Shown here: positions 12,059-23,824 of the stretch, piece by piece
Position numbering within the stretch: the first letter of the stretch is position 1
How the letters are laid out: each line of letters starts with the position of its first letter
Source of the DNA: Arthrinium phaeospermum
Lineage: Eukaryota > Ascomycota > Sordariomycetes > Amphisphaeriales > Apiosporaceae
DNA length: 64,000 nucleotides
NCBI GenBank assembly: GCA_006503535.1
Contig: QYRS01000004.1
Coordinates: forward strand, 124,001-188,000
Direction of reading: 5' to 3'
Program-made: the position numbers and the translations under genes
Notes under the pieces: generated by a model
Told to the model about the DNA's origin: nothing
The model's input: the letters and a program-made list of their open reading frames with translations, nothing else
The model's database searches: none

Positions 12059-13309
12059 TCACTTACCATACCTGGCCTGCATATGCCTGTCATATCGGTC
12101 TGCCAGATCACGCATCTCTTCGAACCGCCATACGTAATCCCACCATTTCCAGGGGTCGTCCAGCTCCGACGGCGGGCCGCACTTGTCGAACCACGGTCCC
12201 ATATCCCATTCCCGGCGCGTTCGGTAGACGTCGTCTTCTGCCGCGCGCTGCTGCCACCGCTCGTCGAGCGCGAACCTGGCCTGAACGGCGTCCCAGACGT
12301 GGCGTCCGCGGTCGGTCTGATACGGATCGGGCTGGGGGAAACAGTGGCGGGGGCGACCGGTGGCCACCAGCTTGTTGAACTCGGAGAACGTGGACTCGAT
12401 TAAGCCCTTTCGTTGCGATGGGGAGCAATGACTTACCTTGGCCGCCAGGTGGATTCCGAAAGAGGTTAGGTACCGGAGGAACTTGGCCTTTTCGCTGAGT
12501 AGAAGCCAGTGCAGGCCGGACTCTGTGGGGACCACCCTGGGAGTCGCTTCGTCTTGGACACCAGGAAGAGTGTGTGCGAGTGTTCCTCCAAAGGCCCATC
12601 CAGGGCGCTCGTAACTCAGCAGTTCCAGCAAGCTATTCCAGTGTATGTTGTATATAAATTGAACAGCTGGGAGGAAGTTGCCTGAGAATGGCCGGTACTT
12701 GTACCGCTTGCGGCATTCCCGCGAGTCGAGATGGAGCGTGTCGGCTCCGTGGTAGTAGAGCCGGCAGTAGAGCTCGTACTGGAGCAATCCGCTTTGGACA
12801 GAGAAGGTCTCCTCGGCGCCTAAACTCTTGGGCGGCGGCACGATTTCGCGACCCAGGGAGCGGCGGGTATCGTTGGCGCTCTTTGCCCTCAGTATCATGT
12901 TGTCCCAGTGTTGCACACGCACCTTCTCCGTCAGCAGGTCCAGCTCGGAACAGATGTCGGCCAGAACCGCCATGGTCGGGAGATCCCACGGCCATTTTTC
13001 CACGTATGTGCATCCGCGGCCCATTCTTGTCAGGTGGTCAAACTGGAGTCGAACGCTCTTCTCGTACTCTGGAGTAGACTTGCATCGGTCTCCCAAGAGG
13101 CGCAATCGTGCGACGGAGAGTGCTTCGGGGGGTCGGGGAACCGCGGCGAAGAGCCTTTTGATCAAGCGTCTGATGATGCCGGGGCGTTGCCATTGGAAAA
13201 GCCGGAAAATGGTTGGCGAGGCTGTGATCAATGTGAGTAAATCGCGTGGGTGACATTGATGGATGATTTCCAGGTGGAGTTCGGTGGGGAGGTCTTGAAA
13301 TTTCGCCAT
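12059..13309 (-). CDS. F-box-like hypothetical protein
   Basis: About 416 residues starting at ATG 13309 (MAKFQDLPTELHLEIIHQC), which has A at -3 and G at +4. An upstream in-frame ATG at 13348 would add 13 unlikely residues. The opening LPTELHLEIIHQCHPRDLLTLITASPT segment, read in parts, matches the F-box pattern common in fungal F-box-only proteins. The rest is helical and Trp/Arg-rich without a named domain. Two possible splice signals sit inside the model: an in-frame 42-nt candidate (12395-12436, GTAAGT...GAG) and a GTAAGT that contains the stop codon, so the 3' end may extend. Calling it an F-box protein rests only on the N-terminus. Confidence 0.7.
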   Translation of the reverse strand: MAKFQDLPTELHLEIIHQCHPRDLLTLITASPTIFRLFQWQRPGIIRRLIKRLFAAVPRPPEALSVARLRLLGDRCKSTPEYEKSVRLQFDHLTRMGRGCTYVEKWPWDLPTMAVLADICSELDLLTEKVRVQHWDNMILRAKSANDTRRSLGREIVPPPKSLGAEETFSVQSGLLQYELYCRLYYHGADTLHLDSRECRKRYKYRPFSGNFLPAVQFIYNIHWNSLLELLSYERPGWAFGGTLAHTLPGVQDEATPRVVPTESGLHWLLLSEKAKFLRYLTSFGIHLAAKVSHCSPSQRKGLIESTFSEFNKLVATGRPRHCFPQPDPYQTDRGRHVWDAVQARFALDERWQQRAAEDDVYRTRREWDMGPWFDKCGPPSELDDPWKWWDYVWRFEEMRDLADRYDRHMQARYGK

Positions 13310-14831
13310 TGTGTCGTAAATTTTGTCGGAGATACAAGATCGATACAAAAAAAAAAGGGAGGAGGGAAGGGAAAGCGAAACGTTTTATAGTAGCTAATGG
13401 CGGAGAAACAAACATGGTTCCTTGGCTGAAGGTTTCCCTATTCCCCGGTTCCAGGTCAAATGCTTAACTCCAACAGAGTTCAGAATCTCCAGGGATCGTG
13501 TTCAACCAGCCTCTTTAGAATGTAGATTTCTTGTATCTTATTGTTTGGTGGAGGCGATAGACCTCAAGATATACAGTTTTCCAAACTCGCTTTTTTTAGT
13601 GAGAATGCCAATGCGACTGAGCTGGATAACCCCGTTGTCTCCTTCGTCGGTACCCCTTCCCTCAAGCGTTCCCATGACGATCCCCGTGATAGCTCCCTGC
13701 GTTACACGATATAGAAGAAACGGAACGGTGTTTCTTCTCCGACCTCTTCTTGTTCTTTGAGTGAATATATGTGGGATATGTGAAATCGCCTTGTCTCGGT
13801 TAGTTGCAGGTATGGGTGACAGGGAGTCGAGCTTTACCATTGTAGCTTAACAACTGGGTGTAGGATATCTCAGGCGGCGGCTCGGTGGCTGGGCTCCCCA
13901 ACGGGTTGTTTATGGAGTTGCTCGCTGGCATGGTGGAATACTTGCTCTCGCCTCAAGAACCGAGTGTTGGCTGCGTGTTGCGTATATAAGAACTGGGTGA
14001 TCACTCTTCGACGCGGCCCCCGCATGTTGTTATATTTCATATTGAAACGTGCATATATATATACATACTGGTGATAATCTTGGACCTTTGCTGCCTCTTG
14101 GATCAGGCATTATTGGTGATAAAACACCGGTCCACCTACCAATACGCATACCGGTCCCAGCTACCAGTTCACCTAACGGCACGACTGACTAATCGCCGGA
14201 AGACCGGTCCAAGGCACTTTTCACACACATGAATTGCCAACCAAGTCACTCTGACCAGCGACTACGGATGTCGCCGGAGCCAAGATCCGGTAGGTAGGAG
14301 TGAGTCAGCCCATCCGCTCACACACAGGCCATTGCGTGGAGAGAGCCAGAAACTTCCATTTGGACCGGTAGCTATCTATGCGAAATAACAAATGAGGCGC
14401 AGCTGGGCCAACCAAAGCAGGTGTTGGTAGGTCCTGAGGCTGACAGGGGACCGGTGAACCCACTTCAATCGGCACCCAACCCGGCGTGGTGGTTCGGTAT
14501 TGACCTATGGATTGGACCGGTGATGCAGGCGCCAAGAGTCTTCTGGACCCACCCTGGACCGTTGGCGACGCGAAGCTGATGCTCTGCACGCATTTGACTT
14601 GCTTACTGTCTGTGAGGCTTAATGTATCCGATTGGGTTGCATTGTTTCTAAGCAGGCACATACACACATACACGTTCTCTATTTCCCATCTGACACATAT
14701 TTGCGATCATGAGACGTTCACTCAATGTGGTTTTAGGGGCTCACACAGTATATTAGAAGGACCCTCTTCTGCAATTTGCCACAGTTCCGTTTTGAAATCA
14801 TCGCGACTTGTATCCTTTTCCCATCGCCGTC
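13310..14831. other. intergenic with GGACCGGT cluster
   Basis: 1.5 kb without a supportable gene, lying between the start of the F-box gene and the end of the amidase gene. The second half (14126-14521) contains six copies of an 8-mer, ACCGGTCC three times then its complement GGACCGGT three times, described separately. A TATATAA at 13983 has no open frame after it. Confidence 0.6.
14126..14521. promoter_or_regulatory. cluster of six GGACCGGT motifs
   Basis: ACCGGTCC occurs at 14126, 14150 and 14203, and its complement GGACCGGT at 14362, 14448 and 14514. Flanks extend the consensus to roughly TTGGACCGGTGA on one strand. The core ACCGGT is a palindrome made of two overlapping CGG triplets on opposite strands, the kind of half-site bound by Zn2Cys6 proteins. 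Two more copies lie in the promoter shared by the amidase and the regulator at 17772. Function as binding sites is inferred. Confidence 0.5.
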
Positions 14832-17273
14832 TCAAAAGGCTACGCGACCCGTTTTGACCTTGGTTGGCAAGCCAGCCGAACGAAGTGCTGCGGCGACGAA
14901 ACGCGTGAGAGCAACATCGCATTCTAAGGAAACTGTAAGTACGTAGAGATCTAATCAAACTCAGCCCAGAGCACATACTTGGGGGGCCCAGAATCGCAAC
15001 CACGATGGGGAGCTGCTCCTCCTTGCCACTAACTCGAGAATGGTAACCGATTTGACCAACTGGATTTTGTTAGATCACCAAAAGCCGTGATATCACTTCA
15101 GGTCGTCTTTCAACATACTTGGAACCATTATTTCCGGACATCCGGTAAGGGGGGCAATAAAGTTGCGATGGAATCCATTCCCGCCAACGAACGGCCCCCT
15201 AACACAGACCCCAAATCAGCATTGTTCTTTACAAAGCGCACCGGAAAGCTCACGTTCTATACTCGTCACGATACTCGGGAGTATCACATGATATGGGAAC
15301 CACTGTAATCGTGTTCAGCAAACTGCAGGCGTCTCCGTCAAGAATTGATTCTAGAAACCATTCCCGGAACACGCGTTGTCGCTCCAGAGCGGCAGATTGC
15401 TGGTCGATTGTCACGTCTTTTGCTTGTTTCCTTTTGTGGCATCGTTAATCAGTCATATTGATAACTGGAGGTGGAGCCTACCATTGTTGACGGACCGCAG
15501 GGTTCACGTATGGTTCCACGCCGAAAGCACTTCTGAAATCGGCACGAAACTTCTCCGTGTTCTGCCAGAGGTCGTAGGCCTTGATGGTTCGCATCGTTTG
15601 TTGCTAGATGGGCGTTCTCAATAATAGTAAGCCACGTGTCGAATGTTTCCGTACCTTTCCAATGTATTCGAGAATGGATCTTCCATCACCCGATGGGTCC
15701 TTCTCTTCCCAGGTGTCACGGAGGCTCATGACCACTGACTCAGCCTTAGCAACATCTCGAAGCTTGAATAAAAAGCTCTGGAATAACTCTTGTGCTGGGC
15801 CTTCCTGGTACTGGAAGTCGTCGAAAGTGACAATCTTCGTCGGGTACTAATCACGCCCGAAGCTTCGGTCAGCCTTTGGTATGTTTCCACCTTTGCTTCG
15901 AGGTGCCACTTGATATATGAAGCAGAAGACTGACTTGGACAGTTCGAGTGTCATCTGCCTCGGGGCTCCAGAGCGATATGATTCTCTGCAGTATATCAAT
16001 GTCACGTGACAGTAGCCCGACTGTGTCGAGAGCACTAGAATGGGTGTAGTTAGTTTCGTGGAGAGTGGGAGGAGAAATATTCTAACTTACGCTGCGAGAG
16101 GGAAGACGCCGTCAAGTGGTACTAGGCCCCAGCTGGGTCGGATACCAAATAGCCCTTGTTTGGAGGCTGGCTCCCTAAGACTCCCACCAGCTAGATGGCA
16201 GTCAGATAGCAGGCTAATCAGAATGGATGCTCAAGTACGAACTGTCGGTGCCGATGCTCACATCGAGCCAGTCATAAGATGCCAGGGCCGCCGCTCCACC
16301 AGATGTGCTTCCTTCTGGATGGAGGTAGCCGTCTCCACGAGGGTTGAAAGGACAATGGAAGTCGACACAGTCACCTGTTGGGCTTTCGACCTCGGCAAAC
16401 TGGCTGAGTTTCGATTTGCCGACCACTACGGCTCCCAGATCCAAGAGCTGTTGCACAGCCACGGCCGTAGTGCTCACGGCTGGGTACAGCGTCTCCCACG
16501 ATCGCGACGAGAGTGTAGTCTTGGTACCGGCAAGATCAATGTTGTCTTTTACGGACATTCTGTATCCGCTCAGAGGCTGTTCATTGGTGTCGGAGTACAG
16601 TCGGGATGGCACTCCAATGGATATTCGTCGACCGTCGCTGAATGGCAACGGTTGGTATCTAAAAAACACATGTCAGAATGCTGTTGTTCACCGGATCGAT
16701 TCTTCCTCACCGTCCTGAGGGTTTTGCAACTGGAATGGTCGTCTCCATGAAAGCTTCTTGGCGATCGGGGAATACTCCCCAGACGGCGTGCAGGTATCCA
16801 CTTCGCAAAAAGTATGGACCTTGTTTGAATTTGCTGTGGGAAGTGACTACGGAAACCGCTTTCACTGTGCCTGGATGGAACGGGCCAAGTTGGTCCATTG
16901 GGAATTCCAGTTTGTTGGAGTCGTCCACCCGAAGCATTATGATGTTCCCCAGGAAGGCAGGGCAGAAAACATCATCTCTGGCTACCCATTCCGTCAACAT
17001 GGCCTGGAGCCAGTTGCTGGGTGCATCCTTCTTCGGGGTCCAAATGACGGTACAGGGCCCTTCAAGGTGCTCCACATCGCGGATTGGTCCATCTTGATTT
17101 AGAGATTCAGTGCCGAAAGGCAACTTGACGGGTAACTAGACACAGTATCAGAGAATGAAAGGAATTGGAACTTGAATCCATACCTGCCGCGCAAAAAATC
17201 GCCGTTGATCGAGCGTGAAGGTAAACTCCTTGTCGATGGGATCAGGGGGAGGTTTCGCCGGGAGAGAGTCCAT
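14832..17273 (-). CDS. amidase-signature hydrolase
   Basis: Eleven exons on the minus strand: 17273-17184, 17135-16711, 16658-16243, 16190-16091, 16034-15935, 15846-15655, 15603-15482, 15430-15254, 15198-15119, 15059-14979 and 14923-14832. They sum to 625 codons with consistent phases. Amidase-signature residues are complete: [12 protein letters not shown] (catalytic Lys), [11 protein letters not shown] (cis-Ser) and [13 protein letters not shown] (nucleophile Ser), the last created only by splicing the third intron, which has a weak GTTCGT donor. The family hydrolyses amides with a Ser-cisSer-Lys triad. About 200 residues precede the domain, as in fungal proteins annotated scytalone dehydratase-like Arp1 or amidase; their function is not settled. 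It is transcribed divergently from the regulator at 17772, and both share a 0.5-kb promoter with two GGACCGGT motifs. Substrate unknown. Confidence 0.87.
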
Positions 17274-17771
17274 GGTGATCCGCACCGCACCTTGGTAACA
17301 AGGAGCTCTGTGAGAGCTGGGCAGATGTGCTGACACGTAAAGACCATGAACGAGGCAATGAATTGGTTGGGCCTGGGCTTGTACAGATTGCATTGGAGGC
17401 GAAGTAGACGTATATACCCGATCTTACGGTTCGGCCTTGTTAGCTGCAGCCGCAAGCTAAGCCGCAAAAGGTCTAATTGGACCGGTGAAGATGCGGGAGC
17501 TGCATATGACCCCGCACGATCCGAACGAGTGGTTGGCTAGCCTGCTTAGACATTCTCAGATACTGGGTGAGACCGAGAATTGGCGCTGCAGCCGAGCGCA
17601 CAGAAAGCCTTGTACAAATGCACTCCTGCCCAAGGCCAGAGCCTCATTTCCTCTCTGTTTGCTCTGCCATGTCACACAGGACCGGTGAGGAGACAATCAG
17701 GCTGACACAAACGTGCCGTCATCTGATGCCGGCAGTGAGGCTCTACTGCCGCCGCGTCATTCCCCTGCTAT
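17274..17771. promoter_or_regulatory. bidirectional promoter with two GGACCGGT motifs
   Basis: This 498-bp spacer separates the divergent amidase and Zn2Cys6 regulator starts. GGACCGGT is present at 17479-17486 and 17679-17686, both in the context GGACCGGTGA, and a further ACCGGT overlaps the start region of the regulator at 17778. The same 8-mer is clustered beyond the 3' end of the amidase. Confidence 0.55.
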
Positions 17772-20302
17772 ATGAGTACCGGTGAACTCGGCAGCTCACA
17801 GGCCGTGTGGGACACTCGAGCAGGGTCATCGGAACACCAGCCGCCCTTGTCAGCACATGGTTCATCCACGATGGATCCACTGTCGGCTGGGGACAGCGCC
17901 AACAACAACGAGGCCATTCTGGAAGCTGCAGCGCGAATTTTGGAGTCACGAGGCCAAACAGATATTGCCAGGCTGTATCGATCGTCGGTGAACACGTACT
18001 CGGGGCCAGAAATCTTTCCGACCAACTTGAACGGTACTACCTGCGTGCCGCTTGATCGACAGTACACCACAGACTTCACGACACCGATGGGCACCTCGGA
18101 TCCCAGAGCAATACCACATATTCGCTTATCGAACTATGAAAATCCCGTCACTGCAACAACAGTACGACTTCCAAACACGGCAACCTCATCATGCCGACCA
18201 GCTTTCTCTTCCAGCCTTCCCTTGGGGATGGGCACCGGAGCAACTCGAGCCATGGAGTCAGACCACTCGGCCAATACATTAGCTAGTTGGGACTTCTCAC
18301 GTATCCAGCCTGACTTTGGTCCTCTAGCTGAGTTTGATACCGGTCAGCACACCAGGGGACTCTTGGGCAATGGATTGGACATTCTCAGTACAGCCTGGTC
18401 TGGCCCATCTGCTCCTTTGGAGACATTCCTACAGACCCCGAGTGTGCAAGAATGCTTTGCTGTCGATCCAGACCTGGCCAACGACTTGCAGCTCTCGGAC
18501 ACCGCTACATCATCATCCGAAATACTCGACGCCTCTCGAGACACTGCCCCTTTACCTATACTGCCTCCAGGGTTGGATGCTGTATCCAGATCTACTAATT
18601 CTAGTATGGGTGCCCTGGCGACCATCCCAACCGAGTTCGTATTCGACAGATCAACACAGTTGAATAGAGTCAAGTTGCACAGGAGGCAGATCAAGCGTGG
18701 AATTGGCAACAATGGCGGCTCCAAACGACGACGGCCCTTTCCCAGTAACGAGATCAAAGAAGAGACCCGAGCGACAAGAAGCCTGAGGGCGTGCATGCGA
18801 TGCCATCTGTACCGTATAAGGGTGCGACCCTTCTCAATGTGCAATTACCCTCCGTGGTTGACTACTGACCAGCGTTCCAGTGTTTTACGGACAAGAACAA
18901 CCAACATGGAATGTGTATGACTTGCCAGGTGGCAAAGCCGCAGATGTGTAAACTACCTTGCATCAGATATAAGATCACAGATGTGGAGTTCTTCAGAATG
19001 AGTATTTCGCCCCGTATCCCCCAACCACAGCCGAGGGGCATGATTTAACCTAGATTCCTAGATCCCACCGAAGACTTTACTTTCAGCCGACGATGGCTTG
19101 GGAAAAGCTTGAAAGAGATCAATCATTGGAGCACCCATGTCGAAAAGTCTGTTTGGTTGACGCAGCGGTATGGCAACTCGGGGATCCATCTAACCGTAAG
19201 ACGGTTTATTCCCGTGTCAACTGATCGGCTGAACTATTTCTGGCATACTGTGAATGGAACCAAAACGCTCGATTGCGCTCCTTATGCGATCTCGAACGTT
19301 GAACATGCAAGTCGGGAATTGCAGAGACATATCAGCGAATCTGTCAGCGAACATTTGGAAAATTGCAACCGCAGCAAGTCCCAAGTAGTGTCTGAGACTC
19401 TGGCCGCTATCGGTCGATACATGCAGGTATGTTTACACCCTTTAAGCACGTCCATGTCGTCATCTCACACTATTCATAGGGGGACGGAGACAATCAAGGG
19501 CTCGTCCGAGACTGCGTCCATCTCTGGGTGGGTAGTCGCTTGATCGAGAAGCCTTGGGAAGTAGGAGGCGACGAAACTTTGGAGCACAACATACTAGACC
19601 ACGCGTTTTGTGATCCAGACAGCCCTTACTACATCAGGATTCCCGTCACACCAGTAATGGATACGCAGATTGACCAAATCGTCATCAAGACGATTCTGGT
19701 GCCATTGAGGCAATCTATCCAGAGGCGATTGCGCAAGCTGGTCGAAGAAAACAATCCCAAAAATTGGTTCACAATCTATCTTTGCACATTCATCATTCTT
19801 AACAACTACGAGCTGGCCACGGTGCATGATAGAGATTTTGCGCTTCGGTATTCTCTACCAGTGAGTCTAAACGAGTAAACAACAACCTGGATTGGAATAG
19901 TTGCTGACCCTGCCGCCACTCAGGACCCGTTTTCCAACTATCCCCTTTTGCGAAGTCTTCATGCCGGCGCCAAGACCTTGCTGGCACACTTTCATTACTG
20001 CTGCAAGGGAGAAGTGCCGTTTCGGCTCGACTGGTCGAAAGAACTTAGTATCAAGTCAGCCTGCCTTGATCCCGAGCAAGCTTCATATATGGGGCGGATA
20101 GCGACGGCGGTGCGAGCTGAAGGTAGGTTACAAACATCCGTTCCCTGATGCTTGTCATATACTCAAGTCAGCAAGGAATACTAACAGATCGTGGACAGGG
20201 CCCAAGTGGGAGGGTTTGAGGGAATCTCGAGAGTATGCTTCTGATGCATATCTCATTTCGCAGATGTTCGAGAGTGAGTGGGAGCCGACACACCTGCTAT
20301 AG
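17772..20302 (+). CDS. Zn2Cys6 regulator with internal zinc cluster
   Basis: Six exons: 17772-18821, 18881-19001, 19062-19426, 19480-19860, 19924-20122 and 20199-20302, giving 739 residues. The zinc cluster is mid-protein and is interrupted by the first intron: RACMRCHLYRIR ends exon 1 and CFTDKNNQHGMCMTCQ opens exon 2, giving Cys at 341, 344, 351, 362, 365 and 373. It is followed by KLPCIRYKITDVEFFR, a signature of a fungal regulator subfamily with this late zinc cluster. Further conserved blocks are DPFSNYPLLRSLHAGAKTLL with FHYCCKGEVPFRLDW, and the C-terminal LISQMFESEWEP. The first 330 residues are disordered and Ser/Thr-rich. ATG 17871 (MDPLSAGD) is an alternative start with a better context. 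The divergent amidase and shared motif suggest a cognate target, which is inference. Confidence 0.86.
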
Positions 20303-21135
20303 ACCCCGGGGGATACATACATTTCAAGACACTCCCATGTCAGGCTGGCATAAAAGCTCTGGTCGCGTGTGATAAGCAAGGGGTATATTACACAAAATGT
20401 AGCTGGGAAGTAGGTACTGACGTAAATGTAGACGTAGAGAGGCGTAAGATTCGATCTTTTAAGCCCAAGTTAGGTTTGCAACGACGAGAACACGAATAAG
20501 ATGCGATTTGCCAAGATCCGGGACTGCAACCCCTCTACAATCTGATTCGACTATTTGGGAGTGCAACACACTACCGGGAATCTACACTGCATTCGCATAA
20601 TATCGTCATGTCATCAGGCTCTACCCCGCTCGCGCCGCGTCCCCAGGACATTGGACACGATAAGACTTCGCTGTACCCGCATGGATATACGACCAACCAG
20701 ATTATAGAACCGCTGCCTTGGGCAGGGCTGCAGCGTCGGATCGCTGTTGGGTCGGGTGTGGCCGGATATCCGTGATGAAGATGACAGCATATGGTGGGTT
20801 ACTCTGCTACCCCATTTGGCTGTGATGTGCACCATGGGGAATCACGAGGCTAGACCGGCTTCTCACCCTGCCCCGCTTTTGAATGAGGCTCTGCTCGAAG
20901 TGAGGTTATGAATTTGAGGTTCTCAGGAAGGCTGGCAGGTATGCTGAAGGGCAGAGAACGGCGGGGAGCCGCAAGTTATGTGTGTAAGACGCGGATATGT
21001 TGTCAATGTCTATAAAGGGATGCCTCATTTCCAGGCATCGAGTCCAATCCCTTACGCTCAGCTCAGACAGCATAACTTCCAGATAAATCATACATCCCTC
21101 AAGTCCGGTGATCAAACAGAACAGCAGCATCCGAG
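20303..21135. other. intergenic, nothing recognised
   Basis: 0.8 kb between the regulator and the dioxygenase. Frames are short and without motifs. It includes the dioxygenase promoter; no element was identified with confidence. Confidence 0.4.
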
Positions 21136-22697
21136 ATGGCCACCTCGGAAGTCATTCGTCCACCACCCTACTTGCCAAGTGGGCTCAGACACAAGTACCT
21201 GATCCACGGCCAGGCTCTCACCCCCAACCGCGGGGCGTCGGCTGACATTGACTGGGAACCCAATTATGAGAAGTACCAGAAACGAGTCGCCGCCCGGGCG
21301 TCGTTATCTGGCCTCCCAACCCAAGTCCCAGAGGGTTGGCCCAACACTCTCCGCTCCCCCTTGGCTTGGACGTCTGACACCCACTCGGAATCAGACTATG
21401 TTTACCAGTTGACTCCAGATCAGAAGGAGGAGATCTGGAGTGCTGTAAGTCATTTCAAAGGTTCGTACCTGAGCCCGGAGCCCCGTGGCAATTAATGATT
21501 GATTGCACCTACAACTTCGAGACAGACCTTGACGTACATGTACGCGACATCAACAAGACAAACTTTCCACTTCCGACACTGGCTGCGGATCTGGATCGTC
21601 TGAGTGACGAACTGCACCAAGGCAAAGGCTTCTTCGTGCTTCGTGGTCTTTCGGGCGCATCTGTATCCGAGGAGGACTCCTCCCTTGCTTTCTTGGGTCT
21701 ATCGAGTCATGTGGCGCCTCAATTTGGCAGGCAGGACCAGCAAGGTTCCATGATAGGTACGGCACATCGGGCTTTAGTAGAACTCTTCAGTAAACTCCAA
21801 GCTGACGTGATCCAGTACATATCGTCGACGCCAACGGACAAAGTATACCCAAGGAGTTCCGGCAATCCGTATACACCAATGTCGCCCAGGTTAGCAACCC
21901 CTCTGACCCTCAGTCGGCCATACGGCATTTGCTGATAGCACGCACATAAAGCCGTTCCACAATGACGTATTCTGCGAGGTGCTAGGCCTGTACACGGCGA
22001 ACACGGCTGCGAAAGGTGGCAACCGGATCATCGCGTCGGCCTGGACCGTTTACAACGAGCTGGCCGCGACGAGGCCCGACATCATCCACACCCTCTCCAA
22101 AGGAGACTGGACATTTGATACGTAAGTCTCAGTCCCGACCCCAGCACATGTACTCTCAAGCCCCAGATCCCCTTCTGTTCTGACATACTTATCCTTGAAA
22201 CCTTTCATGCATCCAGTTTCGGGCGTGATCCCGCCTACCACCAGCGTCCCCTCATGTACCACGCAGACGGCAAGTTGATCACCAACTTCTCCCGTCGGAT
22301 CCTGACGGGCGCCCCGCCGGCCTCGCCGCGCACGCCCGGCATCCCGCCCATGAGCGAGGCGCAGGCCGAGGCGCTGGACGCCGTGCACTTCACCGCCGTG
22401 CGGCACCAGCTTTCGACGCGCATGGAGCCGGGCGACGTGACCTTCCTCAACAACCACGCGGTCCTGCACTGCCGCGACGCCTTCGAGGACGACGACGGGG
22501 ACCAGCGGCAGCGCCACCTCGTCCGCCTGTGGCTGCGGCACCCGGACAAGGCGTGGCGGGTGCCGCCGCCGCTGCGGATGGCGTGGGACCGCGTCTACGC
22601 CGATGTGAGCGATGTGGACGACGAGTGGCCTCTGCTGCCGCGTTTGGATCGGTGCGGGATTACTACGCGCAATAACCCGTCCTGCGGGCAAGGGTGA
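21136..22697 (+). CDS. TauD/TfdA-family Fe(II)/2-oxoglutarate dioxygenase
   Basis: Five exons: 21136-21460, 21526-21756, 21816-21889, 21952-22121 and 22217-22697, giving 426 residues. The iron-binding H-x-D is PFHNDVF, opening exon 4 in the correct phase, and the distal region NNHAVLHCRDAF carries the second His and the 2-oxoglutarate Arg context. GKGFFVLRGL and RHLVRLWLRHPDKAW are further family blocks. Members couple 2-oxoglutarate decarboxylation to oxidation of small substrates such as taurine or other sulfonates; many fungal members act in secondary metabolism, so the substrate stays open. The last exon is markedly more GC-rich than the first four. The gene is co-oriented with the upstream regulator, 0.83 kb away, which might control it. 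Confidence 0.88.
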
Positions 22698-23824
22698 CAC
22701 CTCGTCTGCGTCTATCCGATACGACATCATTCACGCCTGTCTGGATTCTTGCTATGGTGGCTTGTTCCTGTGGCGCTATATTTGCGTGGCTCTTCATTCA
22801 TGCTCAAGTCTCATATAATGCAACTTAGTTACCTACCTACTTAATCGAGTTCGCTCTTCAGATAGCTAAGAGCTTTGCTAGTGTGGGGGCTTCCTCTCCT
22901 CATAACTATCTCGTGGCCCAGGCGCAGTGTAGAGGAGGCTTTGGATCCTCCATGGCTCCTCGTCATCCCGCCAGGGCCAAAAGTCGATTGTTGACAGAAA
23001 TCTCTCGCCGTTCAGGCCTAGCGACTAGCTCGGCGAGGCGCCTGTTCCAGAAAGCGATACTGGTCATTTCCACGCCTACGCCATTGCCATATTTGTGGGA
23101 TAAAGGAGGGGAGGCTGGGTCATGATCCCCATGCTTAGATAAGGGGATGGATGTGATATCGGCAAACTTAGCCGGGCCCTAAGATTGTGGGTTGCCAGAT
23201 CGTGAAGTTACTCTTTGTTCTACCTGTCTGATGTCTCACGCGTTACAAGGTGGAAATTAGTAGCATGGGTCTGATTCAGATGTGATATATTATACATCTC
23301 CTCGGGGGGGGGGGGGGGGGTGGGGGGGGGGGGGGGGGGGGGGCGTATCAATACGAGCTTTTGGCTACGGTTGGTTTCGATAGATTTCTACCCTATGCAA
23401 CCAACTGGATTCTGTTGAGAGCGAGCATTATCGAGAACCAAATGAGAATTGACTTGATGTATCAGATATCACCGGACAAACAGAAAGAAAACCAAAGAAG
23501 AACGCAAGACAATGTTCACTGCTCTTTGTGAGTCTTTTGTTTCTGCAGGGGAACCTTGGTACGAATCGAAAAAAAAAAAAAGAAGAAAGAAGAAGTTCAA
23601 TTAGCAATTTCACCCCAATGCGTTTTCCGTTCCCAAAAATGTTAGTGTTCCCGCCCCAGAACCCAAGTTGCAATTCGTTCTGCATCATCACTGAAGCCTC
23701 CAATCCCTCAACCATTGGAATTTTATCTAGTTTTGGTCGTCAAAGTCGGTTTTCGAGACTGAAGATCAGCCTAAGAACGCACCCCCTCCTGTTCCCACTT
23801 CTCTCGACCCTCGAACTTCCCACG
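22698..23824. other. intergenic with long G runs
   Basis: 1.1 kb without an acceptable gene. It contains an interrupted poly-G tract and, nearer the receptor gene, an A/AG-rich run at 23570-23592. An open frame runs from 23528 into the receptor gene, but the family consensus starts at ATG 23825. Confidence 0.5.
23304..23343 (+). repeat. interrupted poly-G tract (17 G, T, 22 G)
   Basis: Forty bases that are all G except one T at 23321. The tract is intergenic, about 480 bp before the NB-ARC receptor start. Such runs can fold as G-quadruplexes and are hard to sequence, so the length may not be exact. Confidence 0.85.

Noticed and set aside
13983..13989. TATATAA as promoter of a plus-strand gene
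   Set aside because: No open frame or splice-supported gene follows on the plus strand.
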